Shown piece after piece: positions 52,967-64,000 of a stretch of DNA of 64,000 nt; within the stretch, counting starts at the first letter, position 1, and every line of letters begins with the position of its first letter. A program made the position numbers and the translations under genes. Under the pieces are notes generated by a model. The model was not told the origin of the DNA. It saw only the letters and a list, made by a program, of their open reading frames with translations, and made no database searches. Source of the stretch: Pseudomonas sp. Irchel s3h14 (lineage in GTDB: Bacteria; Pseudomonadota; Gammaproteobacteria; Pseudomonadales; Pseudomonadaceae); contig NZ_FYDJ01000020.1 in NCBI RefSeq assembly GCF_900187425.1, forward strand, positions 30,661 through 94,660. Reading direction: 5' to 3'.

Positions 52967-55912
52967 ATGCCCAGCCCACTGCGCCCGGATCAACGGCGGT
53001 TTCCCCTGCACGTCCATATCAGCGTGATGTTCACTTTCCTGCTGTTGCTGACTGGCGTGGTGCTGGGCCTTTTCAACTACCAGCAAACCACGCAGATCAT
53101 TCTTTCCAGCAGTGAAAAGCTCTTCAACCGCATTGAGCAGGACGTCCGTCTCGACCTGCACGCCACTTATGAACCGATTCGCCATCTGCTGTCCCTGCTG
53201 GCGGAATACCCGGCGACCCAGGCACCTGACCTGGAGCAACGCCTGGCGCTGCTCAAACCCTTCAGCCAGTCGCTCAAGGACAACCCCGACCTGGCCTCGT
53301 TGTATCTGGGCTATGGCAACGGTGATTTCTTCATGGTTCGACCCTTGCGAACCCCCGACCTGAAAACGCTCCTCAAGGCACCGGATACTGCGGCTTATCA
53401 GGTGTGGAGCATTGAGCGAACAGGCAACAACGGTCAGGTCCGCTCCCAATCATTGTTTTTCGATCAGGATCTGGCCCTCATCAGCCGCCAGGACAACCCC
53501 GACGAAACCTACGATCCGCGAACCCGCGCCTGGTATGCCAACGCCCGCAGCGACACCGATCAGATCACCACCGAACCCTACATTTTTTTCTCCACCCACA
53601 ATGTCGGCACCACCCTGGCCCGGCGCAGCGGCGAACAGGCCATCATGGGGGCCGATCTGACCCTGGCGGAACTCTCCGCGACACTGGCCAAACATGTCGT
53701 GACGCCCAGTACCGACATTGTGCTGTTCGATGCGGAAGGGAATGCCATCGCGTATCCCGACAGCAGCAAACTGATCATCGACGATCAGACTGCCCGCCTG
53801 ATCAAAGCCGCCGACCTGAGCCCCGGTCTCGGCGCGTTGCTCAACAATTCCCCCGCAGGTAATCGCCTGGATGTCGCCGGTCGTCAATGGATCGTTGCCC
53901 GCAGCCGCATGCAGGAGGGCGGCCCCCAGGGACTGCAACTGGCGCTGCTGGTGCCGGAAGATGAGTTACTTGTCGATGCCTACCGCATGCGCTGGCAAGG
54001 CGCGCTGATTACCCTGGCCACGCTGTTGCTGTGCCTGCCGCTGGGCTGGCTGACCTCGCGAGTTCTGGTCAAACCCCTGCGCGCGCTGGTGCGGGAGGCT
54101 GATGCGGTTCGCAGTTTTGACTTCAACTTTCCGGCCTCACGTCGCTCTCCCGTGCTCGAAGTGGACCAACTGAGCGTGTCGATGTCGCGCATGAAAGACA
54201 CCCTGGCGAGTTTTTTCCAGATCACCGACAGCCTGAGCGCCGAGACCCGCTTCGCCCCCTTACTCGAACGGGTGTTGTTTGAAACCGTGAAAATCGGCCA
54301 GGCCCAGGCCGGTCTGATCTACCTGCGCGAAAGTGATGGCGATCGCATGGAGCCCCATGGTCTGGTCGTCAACGGCACCTCACGGGCATTGCCGTCATTT
54401 GATCTTCGAGGACACGAACTCCAGGCTCCGCAAAGCCCTGCATGGCTACAACAGCTATCGAATGCCGACAACGTCGTCACCACGCTTGGTTTCGAAGAGG
54501 CCGGGGATTTGCAGAATGTGTTGCATGCACTGGAGTGTCCCCGCGTTCATCTGATCGGTATTCGGCTGCACAATCGTCATAACGAAACCGTGGGCCTGCT
54601 GGTCCTGCTGTTGGCTGATACCGGCAACCAGAGCGATCTGGAGAAACTTCGCCCGGACCGCATCGCGTTCCTCCAGGCGGTTTCCGGCGCGGCCGCCGTG
54701 AGTATCGAAAGTCAACGTCTGCAAGCCAAACAGAAACAACTGCTGGATTCCTTCATTCAACTGCTGGCGGGGGCGATTGACGCCAAAAGCCCCTATACCG
54801 GCGGTCACTGCCAGCGAGTGCCGGCGCTGACCCTGATGCTCGCCCAAGCCGCCGCTGCCAGCCAGGACCCGGCCTTCAGTGGCTATCAACCCACCGAAGA
54901 TGAATGGGAAGCGCTGCACATCGCCGCCTGGCTGCACGATTGCGGCAAGGTCACCACCCCGGAATATGTGGTCGATAAAGCCACGAAGCTGGAAACCCTT
55001 AACGACCGTATTCACGAAATCCGCACCCGCTTCGAAGTGCTCAAGCGCGATGCCTGGATCAGCTATTGGCAAGCCATGGCCCTGGGCGGTGACGAGCAGC
55101 ACCTGGCCGAACTGCGAAATGCCACGCTGGCGGGGCTGGACGATGATTTTGCGTTCGTTGCCCGATGCAACCTGGGTAGCGAGGCGATGGCCGAATCCGA
55201 CCTGCAACGCCTACGAAGCATCGCCCAACGCACCTGGTCCCGAACCCTGGACGACCGACTGGGCGTTTCCTGGGAAGAGAACCGGCGTCAGGCGCGGACC
55301 CCGGCACCGACACTGCCGGTCAGCGAGCCATTGCTGGCGGACAAACCCGAGCACCTGTTGGAACGGCCCGAAGCCGAACTGATTCCGGAGGACAATCCCT
55401 GGGGGTTCAAGCTCGATGTGCCGCCCTACAAGTACAACCGGGGCGAGCTCTATAACCTGAGCGTTGCCCGAGGCACCCTGACCCGCGAGGAGCGTTACAT
55501 CATCAATCACCACATGGTGCAGACGATTCTGATGCTCAGCCACCTGCCCTTCCCCGGCCACCTCACCAACGTCGCGGAGATCGCCGGCGGCCACCACGAG
55601 AAAATGGACGGCACCGGGTATCCCAAACAGTTGAAGCGCGAAGAAATGAGCCTGCCGGCGCGGATGATGGCGATTGCCGATATTTTCGAAGCACTGACCG
55701 CCACCGATCGCCCCTACAAGAAAGCCAAGTCCTTGAGCGAAGCGCTGGGCATCATGGCCACCATGTGCAGGGATGCCCACATCGATCCTGAGTTGTTCGG
55801 GCTGTTCATCAACGCGCAAATCTACTTGCAGTACGCCGATCGATTCCTCGATCCCCAACAGATCGATGCGGTTGATCCGGCAAGCCTGCTGGTCAAGGCA
55901 GGCCTGGCATGA
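52967..55912 (+). CDS. Cache-HAMP-GAF-HD-GYP phosphodiesterase
   Basis: 981 residues: membrane helix (about 18-40), a large periplasmic Cache sensor (~45-330; DPRTRAWYANA), second helix (~345-365), HAMP, GAF (about 430-600), then an HD-GYP domain with HDCGK (near 656) and HHEKMDGTGYP (near 875). Both metal motifs look intact, so c-di-GMP hydrolysis is likely. The two motifs are about 219 residues apart, against roughly 60 in typical HD-GYPs, so there is an insertion of some 150 residues. ATG at 52967 has GGAGAG upstream; it lies 49 bases after the kinase stop and is probably cotranscribed. Confidence 0.9.
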   Translation: MPSPLRPDQRRFPLHVHISVMFTFLLLLTGVVLGLFNYQQTTQIILSSSEKLFNRIEQDVRLDLHATYEPIRHLLSLLAEYPATQAPDLEQRLALLKPFSQSLKDNPDLASLYLGYGNGDFFMVRPLRTPDLKTLLKAPDTAAYQVWSIERTGNNGQVRSQSLFFDQDLALISRQDNPDETYDPRTRAWYANARSDTDQITTEPYIFFSTHNVGTTLARRSGEQAIMGADLTLAELSATLAKHVVTPSTDIVLFDAEGNAIAYPDSSKLIIDDQTARLIKAADLSPGLGALLNNSPAGNRLDVAGRQWIVARSRMQEGGPQGLQLALLVPEDELLVDAYRMRWQGALITLATLLLCLPLGWLTSRVLVKPLRALVREADAVRSFDFNFPASRRSPVLEVDQLSVSMSRMKDTLASFFQITDSLSAETRFAPLLERVLFETVKIGQAQAGLIYLRESDGDRMEPHGLVVNGTSRALPSFDLRGHELQAPQSPAWLQQLSNADNVVTTLGFEEAGDLQNVLHALECPRVHLIGIRLHNRHNETVGLLVLLLADTGNQSDLEKLRPDRIAFLQAVSGAAAVSIESQRLQAKQKQLLDSFIQLLAGAIDAKSPYTGGHCQRVPALTLMLAQAAAASQDPAFSGYQPTEDEWEALHIAAWLHDCGKVTTPEYVVDKATKLETLNDRIHEIRTRFEVLKRDAWISYWQAMALGGDEQHLAELRNATLAGLDDDFAFVARCNLGSEAMAESDLQRLRSIAQRTWSRTLDDRLGVSWEENRRQARTPAPTLPVSEPLLADKPEHLLERPEAELIPEDNPWGFKLDVPPYKYNRGELYNLSVARGTLTREERYIINHHMVQTILMLSHLPFPGHLTNVAEIAGGHHEKMDGTGYPKQLKREEMSLPARMMAIADIFEALTATDRPYKKAKSLSEALGIMATMCRDAHIDPELFGLFINAQIYLQYADRFLDPQQIDAVDPASLLVKAGLA

Positions 55913-56395
55913 TCAGCAGTCGGTGAGGCGCAGGAAAATCGCCGCCAATTGCTCGATACCGGCCTGATCTTCAGCGGTAAAACGCGCCAGTTTCGGGCTA
56001 TCGAGGTCCAGCACGCCGATCAGTCGACCATCCTTGACCAGTGGCACCACCAGCTCGCTGTTCGACGCACTGTCGCAAGCAATGTGTCCGGGGAACGCGT
56101 GCACGTCCTCGACCAACTGGGTCTCCAAGGTGGCCGCCGCCGCTCCGCACACGCCCCGACCGAACGGAATCCGCACGCAGGCGATCTGCCCTTGAAACGG
56201 GCCAAGCACCAGTTCTTCATTACGATTGAGGTAGAAACCGGCCCAGTTCAGGTCATCGAGCTGGTTATAAAGGAACGCCGAGAACTGCGCGGCGTTGGCA
56301 ATGAAATCCCGCTCGTCAGCCAGCAATGACTCCAATTGCGCCCACAGCATGCCGTAGCCTTCGAGGCCCTGGCCGCTCTTTTGTAAATCTATCAT
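55913..56395 (-). CDS. msrC: Free methionine-(R)-sulfoxide reductase MsrC (GAF)
   Basis: 160 residues, a GAF domain with Cys73, Cys83 and Cys107. These have exactly the spacing (10 and 24) of the catalytic cysteines in E. coli YebR. It repairs free methionine-R-sulfoxide using thioredoxin. The start at 56395 overlaps the upstream gene's stop (ATGA). Its stop is directly adjacent to the stop of the convergent HD-GYP gene. Confidence 0.92.
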   Translation of the reverse strand: MIDLQKSGQGLEGYGMLWAQLESLLADERDFIANAAQFSAFLYNQLDDLNWAGFYLNRNEELVLGPFQGQIACVRIPFGRGVCGAAAATLETQLVEDVHAFPGHIACDSASNSELVVPLVKDGRLIGVLDLDSPKLARFTAEDQAGIEQLAAIFLRLTDC

Positions 56396-57282
56396 GCCTT
56401 GTGCTCCAACAGCTTCAGCCCGACCCAATAGCGAGCAAATTGATACGCGCAACGTCCGTTGCGATTACCGCGGCCCGTGGCCCAGCGCACCGCGAGGATG
56501 TCCAATGCTTCGTCTCGCTGCCACTCAAGGCCGGCCTTGTCGGCCAGTTGACCGATCCAGTGTTCGACGACGTTGAGAAAGTGTTCCTGAGTAAACGGAT
56601 AGAACGACAGCCACAATCCGAAACGGTCCGACAGCGCAATCTTGTCTTCCACCGCCTCGCTGGGATGGAGTTCGCCGTCAACGCGTTTCCAGTTTTCGTT
56701 ATCGCTTTCCTTTTCCGGTACCAGGTGGCGACGGTTGGACGTGGCGTACAGCAAAACGTTATCCGGCGCCTGTTCGAGAGAGCCGTCGAGCACGCTTTTG
56801 AGCACACGATAATCGCCCTCGCCCGACTCGAATGACAGGTCATCGCAGAACAGCACAAAACGCTGGGGCAGCTTGGCGATCTGCTCGACCACTCGGGGCA
56901 AGTCCGCCAGGTGATCGCGTTCGATCTCGATCAGCCGCAATCCGGCCTTGGCGTGTTCGGCCAGCAAGGCACGAATCAGCGACGACTTACCGGTGCCGCG
57001 CGAGCCCCAGAGCAACGCGTGGTTGGCCGGCATGCCATCGAGGAACTGCTGGGTATTTCGCCCCAGTTGCTCCAGTTGCCGGTCGACACCGATCAGGTCG
57101 GACAAACGCATGTCGAGGCTGACTTCCAGCGGCAACAGAAATCCGCTGCGACCCTCGCGCTGCCAGCGCGCGGCAAGACAATGATTCCAGTCGATAGCTT
57201 GCCGAGGGGTGGGCAGCAACGGTTCGATACGGGCCAAAACGGCATCGGCGCGTTCAAGAAAAGCATTTAATCGGGAATCCAC
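56392..57282 (-). CDS. ATP-binding protein, DUF815/AAA-like
   Basis: 296 residues with a Walker A motif (LLWGSRGTGKSSLIR, near 95-108) and a Walker B (FVLFCDDLSF), plus arginine-finger-like SNRRHL. The DUF815 family is of unknown role. GTG at 57282 has AGGAG six bases upstream. Overlaps msrC by four bases, so it shares an operon with it. Confidence 0.85.
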   Translation of the reverse strand: MDSRLNAFLERADAVLARIEPLLPTPRQAIDWNHCLAARWQREGRSGFLLPLEVSLDMRLSDLIGVDRQLEQLGRNTQQFLDGMPANHALLWGSRGTGKSSLIRALLAEHAKAGLRLIEIERDHLADLPRVVEQIAKLPQRFVLFCDDLSFESGEGDYRVLKSVLDGSLEQAPDNVLLYATSNRRHLVPEKESDNENWKRVDGELHPSEAVEDKIALSDRFGLWLSFYPFTQEHFLNVVEHWIGQLADKAGLEWQRDEALDILAVRWATGRGNRNGRCAYQFARYWVGLKLLEHKA

Positions 57283-57448
57283 GTCTTCTCCTCGGGCACG
57301 TTCACAGTAATGATGGCGATACAGCGACGAAACACAGCGTTCGGTGTCCGGCTCATCCCTTTGCACAAGGGCTCGCGAGAACATCGGTATCCATGCATGA
57401 TCGACTATGCTTGAGCAGCGAAGGGAAACGGAAGTGGTTCGACACCCC

Positions 57449-59753
<2,305 letters not shown>

Positions 59754-59770
<17 letters not shown>

Positions 59771-60215
59771 TTTGCCCCAAAAGGTGATCAAGACCATCGC
59801 GCAGATCATTCAGGCGATCCAGATCCACACCGCTGTCGCATAACAGACGGGCCTTGAGCGGCCCGACCTGATCGCGCAAGGCCTTGCCGGTGGGCGACAG
59901 GCTCAAGTGCACTTCACGCTCGTCCCGCGCCGAGCGCTGACGCTGAATCAGCTGCAGTTGCTCAAGACGCTTGAGCAATGGCGTCAGCGTGCCGGAATCC
60001 AACGCCAGGCGTTCGCCCAACGCCTTGACCGTCGGCTGCTCCGGGGCTGCCTCCTGCCATTCCCACAACACCAGCATCGCCAGGTATTGCGGATAGGTCA
60101 GGCCGAGCTGATCGAGCATCGGTTTATAAGCGCGGATCACCGCCCGGGAAGCGGCGTACAGCTTGAAGCACAGTTGACTGTCAAGCTTCAGGGAATCGAC
60201 TGACAAGGTGTTCAT
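59754..60215 (-). CDS. ospR: MarR-family redox regulator OspR
   Basis: 153 residues, MarR/OhrR fold: recognition region VKALGERLALDSGTLTPLLKRLE and wing DEREVHLSLS. Cys16 in LDSQLCFKLY is at the position of the reactive cysteine in OhrR/OspR. By analogy it represses the adjacent glutathione peroxidase until oxidised. The start overlaps the gpx stop (ATGA), and its 3' end overlaps sagS by 17 bases. Confidence 0.88.
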
Positions 60216-60697
60216 TTGAGCAGGGCTTCGATCTCGCGGGTCAGGTCCTGCGGCTTGGTCGCGGGGGCGAAGCGCTTGACCAGCTGGCCATCCTTGCCGA
60301 TCAGAAACTTGGTGAAGTTCCACTTGATGCCCTGGGAACCCAGCACACCCGGTGCGCGTTTTTTCAGTTGAACGAACAGCGGATGGGCGTCGGCGCCATT
60401 GACTTCAATCTTTTTGAAAAGCGGAAAACTGACGCCGAAGTTCAACTCGCAGAACTCGGAAATCGCCCCTTCGTTGCCTGGCTCTTGCTTGCCGAACTGA
60501 TTGCACGGAAAGCCCAGCACCACCAGACCTTGATCCTTGTAGGTCTGCCACAACTCTTCAAGGCCTTTGTATTGCGGAGTGAAGCCGCATTTGCTCGCGG
60601 TATTGACCACCAACACAGCTTTGCCGGCGAAATCCGCCAGGGTCTTTTGCTCACCCTTGATGGTGGTGCAAGGGATGCTCAGCAGGTTGTCGCTCAT
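60212..60697 (-). CDS. gpx: Glutathione/thioredoxin peroxidase
   Basis: 161 residues with the catalytic triad region NTASKCGF (Cys37), FPCNQFG (Gln67) and KWNFTKF (Trp126), plus Cys83 (EFCELNFGV), the resolving cysteine of two-Cys thioredoxin-dependent members. It reduces peroxides in the cytoplasm. ATG at 60697; an upstream in-frame ATG 11 codons earlier lacks a better site. It is followed by ospR. Confidence 0.92.
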   Translation of the reverse strand: MSDNLLSIPCTTIKGEQKTLADFAGKAVLVVNTASKCGFTPQYKGLEELWQTYKDQGLVVLGFPCNQFGKQEPGNEGAISEFCELNFGVSFPLFKKIEVNGADAHPLFVQLKKRAPGVLGSQGIKWNFTKFLIGKDGQLVKRFAPATKPQDLTREIEALLK

Positions 60698-60801
60698 GGC
60701 TCGGACTCTGAATGAGGGAAGATGAGACAAACATAGCGAGCAATTGAATTGTGTGCAATTTAAATATCCGAAGGGCGATCATCGGATCGCCCATTGGCTT
60801 A

Positions 60802-61197
60802 TTACCCGCGGGGTGCCAGGTCCAGGCACACCGAGTTGATGCAATAACGCAGGCCGGTCGGCGGCGGGCCGTCCGGGAACACGTGGCCCAGGTGCGCATC
60901 GCATTTGGCGCAGACCACTTCGGTGCGGATCATGCCGTGGCTGACGTCACGGATCTCGACCATGGCGCTGTCACCAATCGGAGCATAGAAGCTCGGCCAG
61001 CCGCAGCCAGAGTCGAATTTGGTTTTGGAGTCGAACAGCGGCTCGTTGCAGCAGATGCAGTGGTAAATGCCGTCGACCTTGCTGTCGTTGTATTTGCCGG
61101 AGAACGGCCGTTCGGTGCCTTTGAGGCGGCAAACGTTGTACTGCTCCGGATCGAGCATCGCCCGCCATTCTTCCAGGGTTTTTTCCAACTTTTCCAT
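60802..61197 (-). CDS. msrB: Methionine-(R)-sulfoxide reductase MsrB
   Basis: 131 residues with zinc pairs CICC and CAKC, GWPSF and the catalytic RYCINS motif. It repairs protein-bound methionine-R-sulfoxide. ATG at 61197 or 61200 with GAGG just upstream. With MsrC (55913) and gpx, it makes a cluster of oxidative-damage repair. Confidence 0.94.
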   Translation of the reverse strand: MEKLEKTLEEWRAMLDPEQYNVCRLKGTERPFSGKYNDSKVDGIYHCICCNEPLFDSKTKFDSGCGWPSFYAPIGDSAMVEIRDVSHGMIRTEVVCAKCDAHLGHVFPDGPPPTGLRYCINSVCLDLAPRG

Positions 61198-61221
61198 CAT
61201 CACACCTCAGCAGCTGAAAAA

Positions 61222-61252
61222 GCCCGATCTGTACCTTTTCCACGGATCGGGC
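61222..61252. other. Hairpin between msrB and alaA
   Basis: GCCCGATC (61222-61229) inverts at 61245-61252 with a 15-base loop. It sits in the divergent gap and could be an operator or a weak terminator. Confidence 0.4.
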
Positions 61253-61422
61253 GGCACGTATGATTGCGCCTCGTCAAACGCCAGTCTGGCAGCCAGACCA
61301 CGCGCATTCAAACGGATTATGGGTGCTGCCTCTCAAGGCGCCAGGCCTGTGTGAATACGCAGGATTCCCAGCACGGTCGTTTATACGCCGCCTGGATCGT
61401 TCATTTTCGGGAACACATCGCC

Positions 61423-62634
61423 ATGCAGGTCAGCAAATCGAACAAGCTCGCCAACGTCTGCTACGACATTCGCGGCCCAGTGCTCAAGCACGCCAAACGC
61501 CTGGAAGAGGAAGGCCATCGCATCCTCAAGCTGAACATCGGCAACCCGGCGCCTTTTGGTTTCGAAGCGCCGGATGAAATCCTTCAGGACGTCATCCGCA
61601 ACCTGCCGACTGCTCAGGGCTACAGCGATTCCAAAGGCCTGTTCAGCGCCCGCAAGGCCGTGATGCAGTACTACCAGCAAAAGCAGGTAGAAGGCGTCGG
61701 CATTGAAGACATCTATTTGGGCAACGGCGTTTCCGAGCTGATCGTGATGTCGATGCAGGCCCTGCTCAACAACGGCGACGAAGTGCTGGTGCCGGCTCCG
61801 GACTACCCGCTGTGGACCGCCGCGGTGAGCCTGTCGGGCGGCAACCCGGTGCATTACCTGTGCGACGAGCAGGCCAACTGGTGGCCGGACCTGGCCGACA
61901 TCAAGGCCAAGATCACCCCGAACACCAAAGCACTGGTGATCATCAACCCGAACAACCCGACCGGCGCGGTGTATTCGAAAGAAGTCCTGCTGGGCATGCT
62001 GGAACTGGCCCGTCAGCACAACCTGGTGGTTTTTTCCGACGAGATCTACGACAAGATTCTGTACGACGATGCGGTGCACATCTGCACGGCTTCCCTGGCG
62101 CCAGACCTGCTGTGCCTGACGTTCAACGGTCTGTCCAAGTCTTATCGCGTGGCGGGTTTCCGTTCCGGCTGGATCGCCATTTCCGGGCCGAAACACCATG
62201 CCCAGAGCTACATCGAAGGCATCGACATGCTGGCCAACATGCGTCTGTGTGCCAACGTGCCGAGCCAGCATGCGATCCAGACCGCCCTCGGCGGCTACCA
62301 GAGCATCAATGATCTGGTATTGCCCAACGGACGACTGTTGGAACAGCGCAACCGTACCTGGGAACTGCTCAACGACATTCCCGGCGTGAGCTGCGTCAAG
62401 CCAATGGGTGCGCTGTATGCGTTCCCACGGATCGACCCGAAAGTCTGCCCGATCCATAACGACGAGAAATTCGTGCTCGACCTGCTGCTGTCGGAGAAGC
62501 TGCTGGTAGTTCAAGGCACCGCCTTCAACTGGCCATGGCCGGACCACTTCCGTGTGGTGACCCTGCCGCGCGTGGACGACCTGGACATGGCCATCGGACG
62601 TATCGGCAATTTCCTCAAGTCCTATCGCCAGTAA
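61423..62634 (+). CDS. alaA: Pyruvate-utilising aminotransferase AlaA
   Basis: 403 residues, class I PLP aminotransferase. The PLP lysine lies in LSKSYRVAGFRSGW and NPNNPTGAV is conserved. It makes alanine from pyruvate with glutamate. The start MQVSKSNKLANVCYDIRGP is typical of AlaA; the ATG is at 61423, with CGGGAA about ten bases upstream. Confidence 0.93.
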   Translation: MQVSKSNKLANVCYDIRGPVLKHAKRLEEEGHRILKLNIGNPAPFGFEAPDEILQDVIRNLPTAQGYSDSKGLFSARKAVMQYYQQKQVEGVGIEDIYLGNGVSELIVMSMQALLNNGDEVLVPAPDYPLWTAAVSLSGGNPVHYLCDEQANWWPDLADIKAKITPNTKALVIINPNNPTGAVYSKEVLLGMLELARQHNLVVFSDEIYDKILYDDAVHICTASLAPDLLCLTFNGLSKSYRVAGFRSGWIAISGPKHHAQSYIEGIDMLANMRLCANVPSQHAIQTALGGYQSINDLVLPNGRLLEQRNRTWELLNDIPGVSCVKPMGALYAFPRIDPKVCPIHNDEKFVLDLLLSEKLLVVQGTAFNWPWPDHFRVVTLPRVDDLDMAIGRIGNFLKSYRQ

Positions 62635-62642
62635 CCTGCCTG

Positions 62643-62676
62643 TCACCGTGCGACGCTTGCGCAAGTCGCACGGTGA
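62643..62676. terminator. Hairpin after alaA, possible terminator
   Basis: TCACCGTGCGAC (62643-62654) pairs perfectly with GTCGCACGGTGA (62665-62676), loop 10. Only a short T-rich run follows. Confidence 0.55.
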
Positions 62677-62949
62677 TTGATTCAGCAACATTTCTTTGCG
62701 CCCTGCCGAACATCGCTTCTTCAATCGCTGACTGATGACCGTTGAGTGCTCGCGTCTAACAACGGCGGGGCTTATGACGCTAATTGCCTGACAAACACTT
62801 CCCGCATCGACGTCGGAAATGCCCTTCAAGCAGCTAGACTGTTGCCGTAGGACACAGTTTGAAATAGTCACCTGGTTGAATAGCCCGGGTCAGCACCTTA
62901 TATACCCCGCAGTACGCTACATCTTTAGCATGAGGAGATTTCTACAACC
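62677..62949 (+). promoter_or_regulatory. htpX upstream region with a sigma-70 promoter
   Basis: TTGAAT (62876-62881), 17 bases, TATATA (62899-62904), about 45 bases before htpX. I see no convincing CpxR or sigma-32 box. The rest of the gap holds no gene. Confidence 0.7.
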
Positions 62950-63837
62950 ATGATGCGCATCCTGCTGTTTTTGGCCACTAACCTGGCGGTCGTGCTGATT
63001 GCCAGCATCACCCTGAGCCTTTTCGGCTTCAACGGGTTCATGGCGGCCAACGGGGTTGATCTCAACCTCAATCAGCTGCTGATTTTCTGTGCGGTCTTTG
63101 GTTTCGCCGGTTCGCTGTTCTCGCTGTTCATCTCCAAGTGGATGGCGAAGATGAGCACCAGCACCCAAATCATCAGCCAGCCGCGCACACGTCACGAGCA
63201 ATGGCTGCTGCAAACCGTTGAGCAATTGTCCCGGGAAGCCGGGATCAAGATGCCCGAAGTCGGTATTTTCCCGGCCTACGAGGCGAACGCCTTTGCCACC
63301 GGCTGGAACAAGAACGACGCGTTGGTAGCGGTCAGCCAAGGGCTGCTCGAGCGTTTCTCGCCAGATGAAGTGAAGGCCGTTCTGGCCCACGAAATCGGCC
63401 ACGTAGCCAATGGCGACATGGTCACCCTGGCATTGGTCCAGGGCGTGGTGAACACCTTCGTGATGTTCTTCGCACGGATCATCGGCAACTTTGTCGACAA
63501 GGTGATCTTCAAGAACGAAGAAGGCCAGGGCATCGCCTACTACGTGGCAACCATCTTCGCCGAACTGGTTCTGGGCATTCTGGCCAGCGCCATCGTCATG
63601 TGGTTCTCGCGTAAACGCGAATTCCGTGCAGACGAAGCCGGTGCACGCCTGGCCGGTACCGCCGCAATGATCGGCGCCCTGCAACGCCTGCGTGCCGAAC
63701 AGGGGCTGCCGGTGCACATGCCGGACACCCTGACGGCTTTCGGCATCAACGGTGGCATCAAACAGGGGTTCGCCCGCATGTTCATGAGCCACCCACCGCT
63801 GGAAGAGCGTATCGACGCACTGCGTCGTCGGGGCTGA
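62950..63837 (+). CDS. htpX: Membrane metalloprotease HtpX
   Basis: 295 residues, M48 zinc protease with four membrane helices and the catalytic HEIGH motif (near 140), then RADEAGARLAG as the third zinc ligand. It degrades damaged membrane proteins. AGGAG lies upstream, 13 bases before the ATG; a second ATG follows immediately. Confidence 0.94.
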   Translation: MMRILLFLATNLAVVLIASITLSLFGFNGFMAANGVDLNLNQLLIFCAVFGFAGSLFSLFISKWMAKMSTSTQIISQPRTRHEQWLLQTVEQLSREAGIKMPEVGIFPAYEANAFATGWNKNDALVAVSQGLLERFSPDEVKAVLAHEIGHVANGDMVTLALVQGVVNTFVMFFARIIGNFVDKVIFKNEEGQGIAYYVATIFAELVLGILASAIVMWFSRKREFRADEAGARLAGTAAMIGALQRLRAEQGLPVHMPDTLTAFGINGGIKQGFARMFMSHPPLEERIDALRRRG

Positions 63838-63903
63838 TAGGTTCCGCACTAAAAGAAAAGGCCCGCAGTGATGCGTAATGCTGTTCACTTAAGCGGAGCA
63901 GCC

Positions 63904-64000
63904 TTACGGTCTACTGGAAACCGGGTCTTTGAGATCTTCACCGTCCTTGGCCTCGAAGGCCTGGGGCGGTGATCCAGAAATAATCCTCCAATACCTGCCC
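63904..64000 (-). CDS. 3' end of an unidentified gene (start outside window)
   Basis: The minus strand is open from base 64000 to a TAA at 63904-63906, encoding 31 residues that end FEAKDGEDLKDPVSSRP. Codons such as AGG, AGA, TCT and GGA, rare in the neighbours, suggest foreign origin. A plus-strand frame of 34 codons (from 63868) overlaps it, so strand assignment is uncertain. It could be an insertion-sequence end; I could not identify it. Confidence 0.35.
   Translation of the reverse strand, partial: GRYWRIISGSPPQAFEAKDGEDLKDPVSSRP

Overview
The window is a piece of a Pseudomonas chromosome, most likely from the P. fluorescens group. The evidence is a pyoverdine chromophore synthetase (PvdL-type) divergent from a PvdS-type sigma factor, the inverted REP repeats typical of these genomes, an atuRABCDEF-like terpene catabolic cluster, and a block matching the P. 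aeruginosa order sagS, ospR, gpx, msrB, alaA, htpX (order recalled, not searched). Genes are packed tightly, with high GC at third codon positions. I see no tRNA, rRNA, CRISPR array or complete mobile element.

Layout. 1-2269: periplasmic thiol chemistry (C-terminal part of DsbD, a membrane-anchored TlpA-like protein, DsbG). 2418-18612: iron acquisition. A 13 kb NRPS gene (pvdL) faces pvdS; a Fur box overlaps the pvdS promoter, and PvdS-type (iron-starvation) promoters precede pvdL and a GNAT acetyltransferase gene. 18649-28833: a solute-binding protein, then atuR divergent from atuABCDEF for the citronellol/geraniol (acyclic terpene) pathway, with two operator-like sites in between. 28905-31710: exonuclease, PpnP, MOSC protein and CheV (with a FliA-type promoter). 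32173-35436: an HPt-like protein lacking the phospho-histidine, a NarL-type two-component pair and a YegS-type lipid kinase. 35666-40545: molybdenum cofactor genes moeA, moaB and mobA plus small proteins, an RNA pseudouridine synthase and a glutaredoxin. 40754-47806: K+/H+ antiporter, ammonium transporter, a three-gene envelope-stress-like cluster, an EAL protein and a dGTPase.

47978-55912 is a signalling island: a RocR-like receiver that lacks the EAL output domain, a BvgA/RocA-like regulator, a BvgS/RocS-like hybrid kinase and a Cache-HAMP-GAF-HD-GYP phosphodiesterase. 55913-63837: free-methionine sulfoxide reductase, a DUF815-type ATPase, then SagS, OspR, glutathione peroxidase, MsrB, AlaA and HtpX. 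The last 100 bases hold the 3' end of an unidentified minus-strand gene with atypical codon use.

How the parts work together. Low iron relieves Fur at pvdS; PvdS then drives pvdL and the acetyltransferase, giving the pyoverdine chromophore precursor and probably an acylated hydroxamate residue. AtuR probably controls its own gene and the atu operon through the shared intergenic operators. The EAL, HD-GYP, RocRAS-like and SagS proteins suggest that this region concentrates surface-attachment and c-di-GMP decisions. All function assignments come from reading motifs and gene order; no database search was possible.
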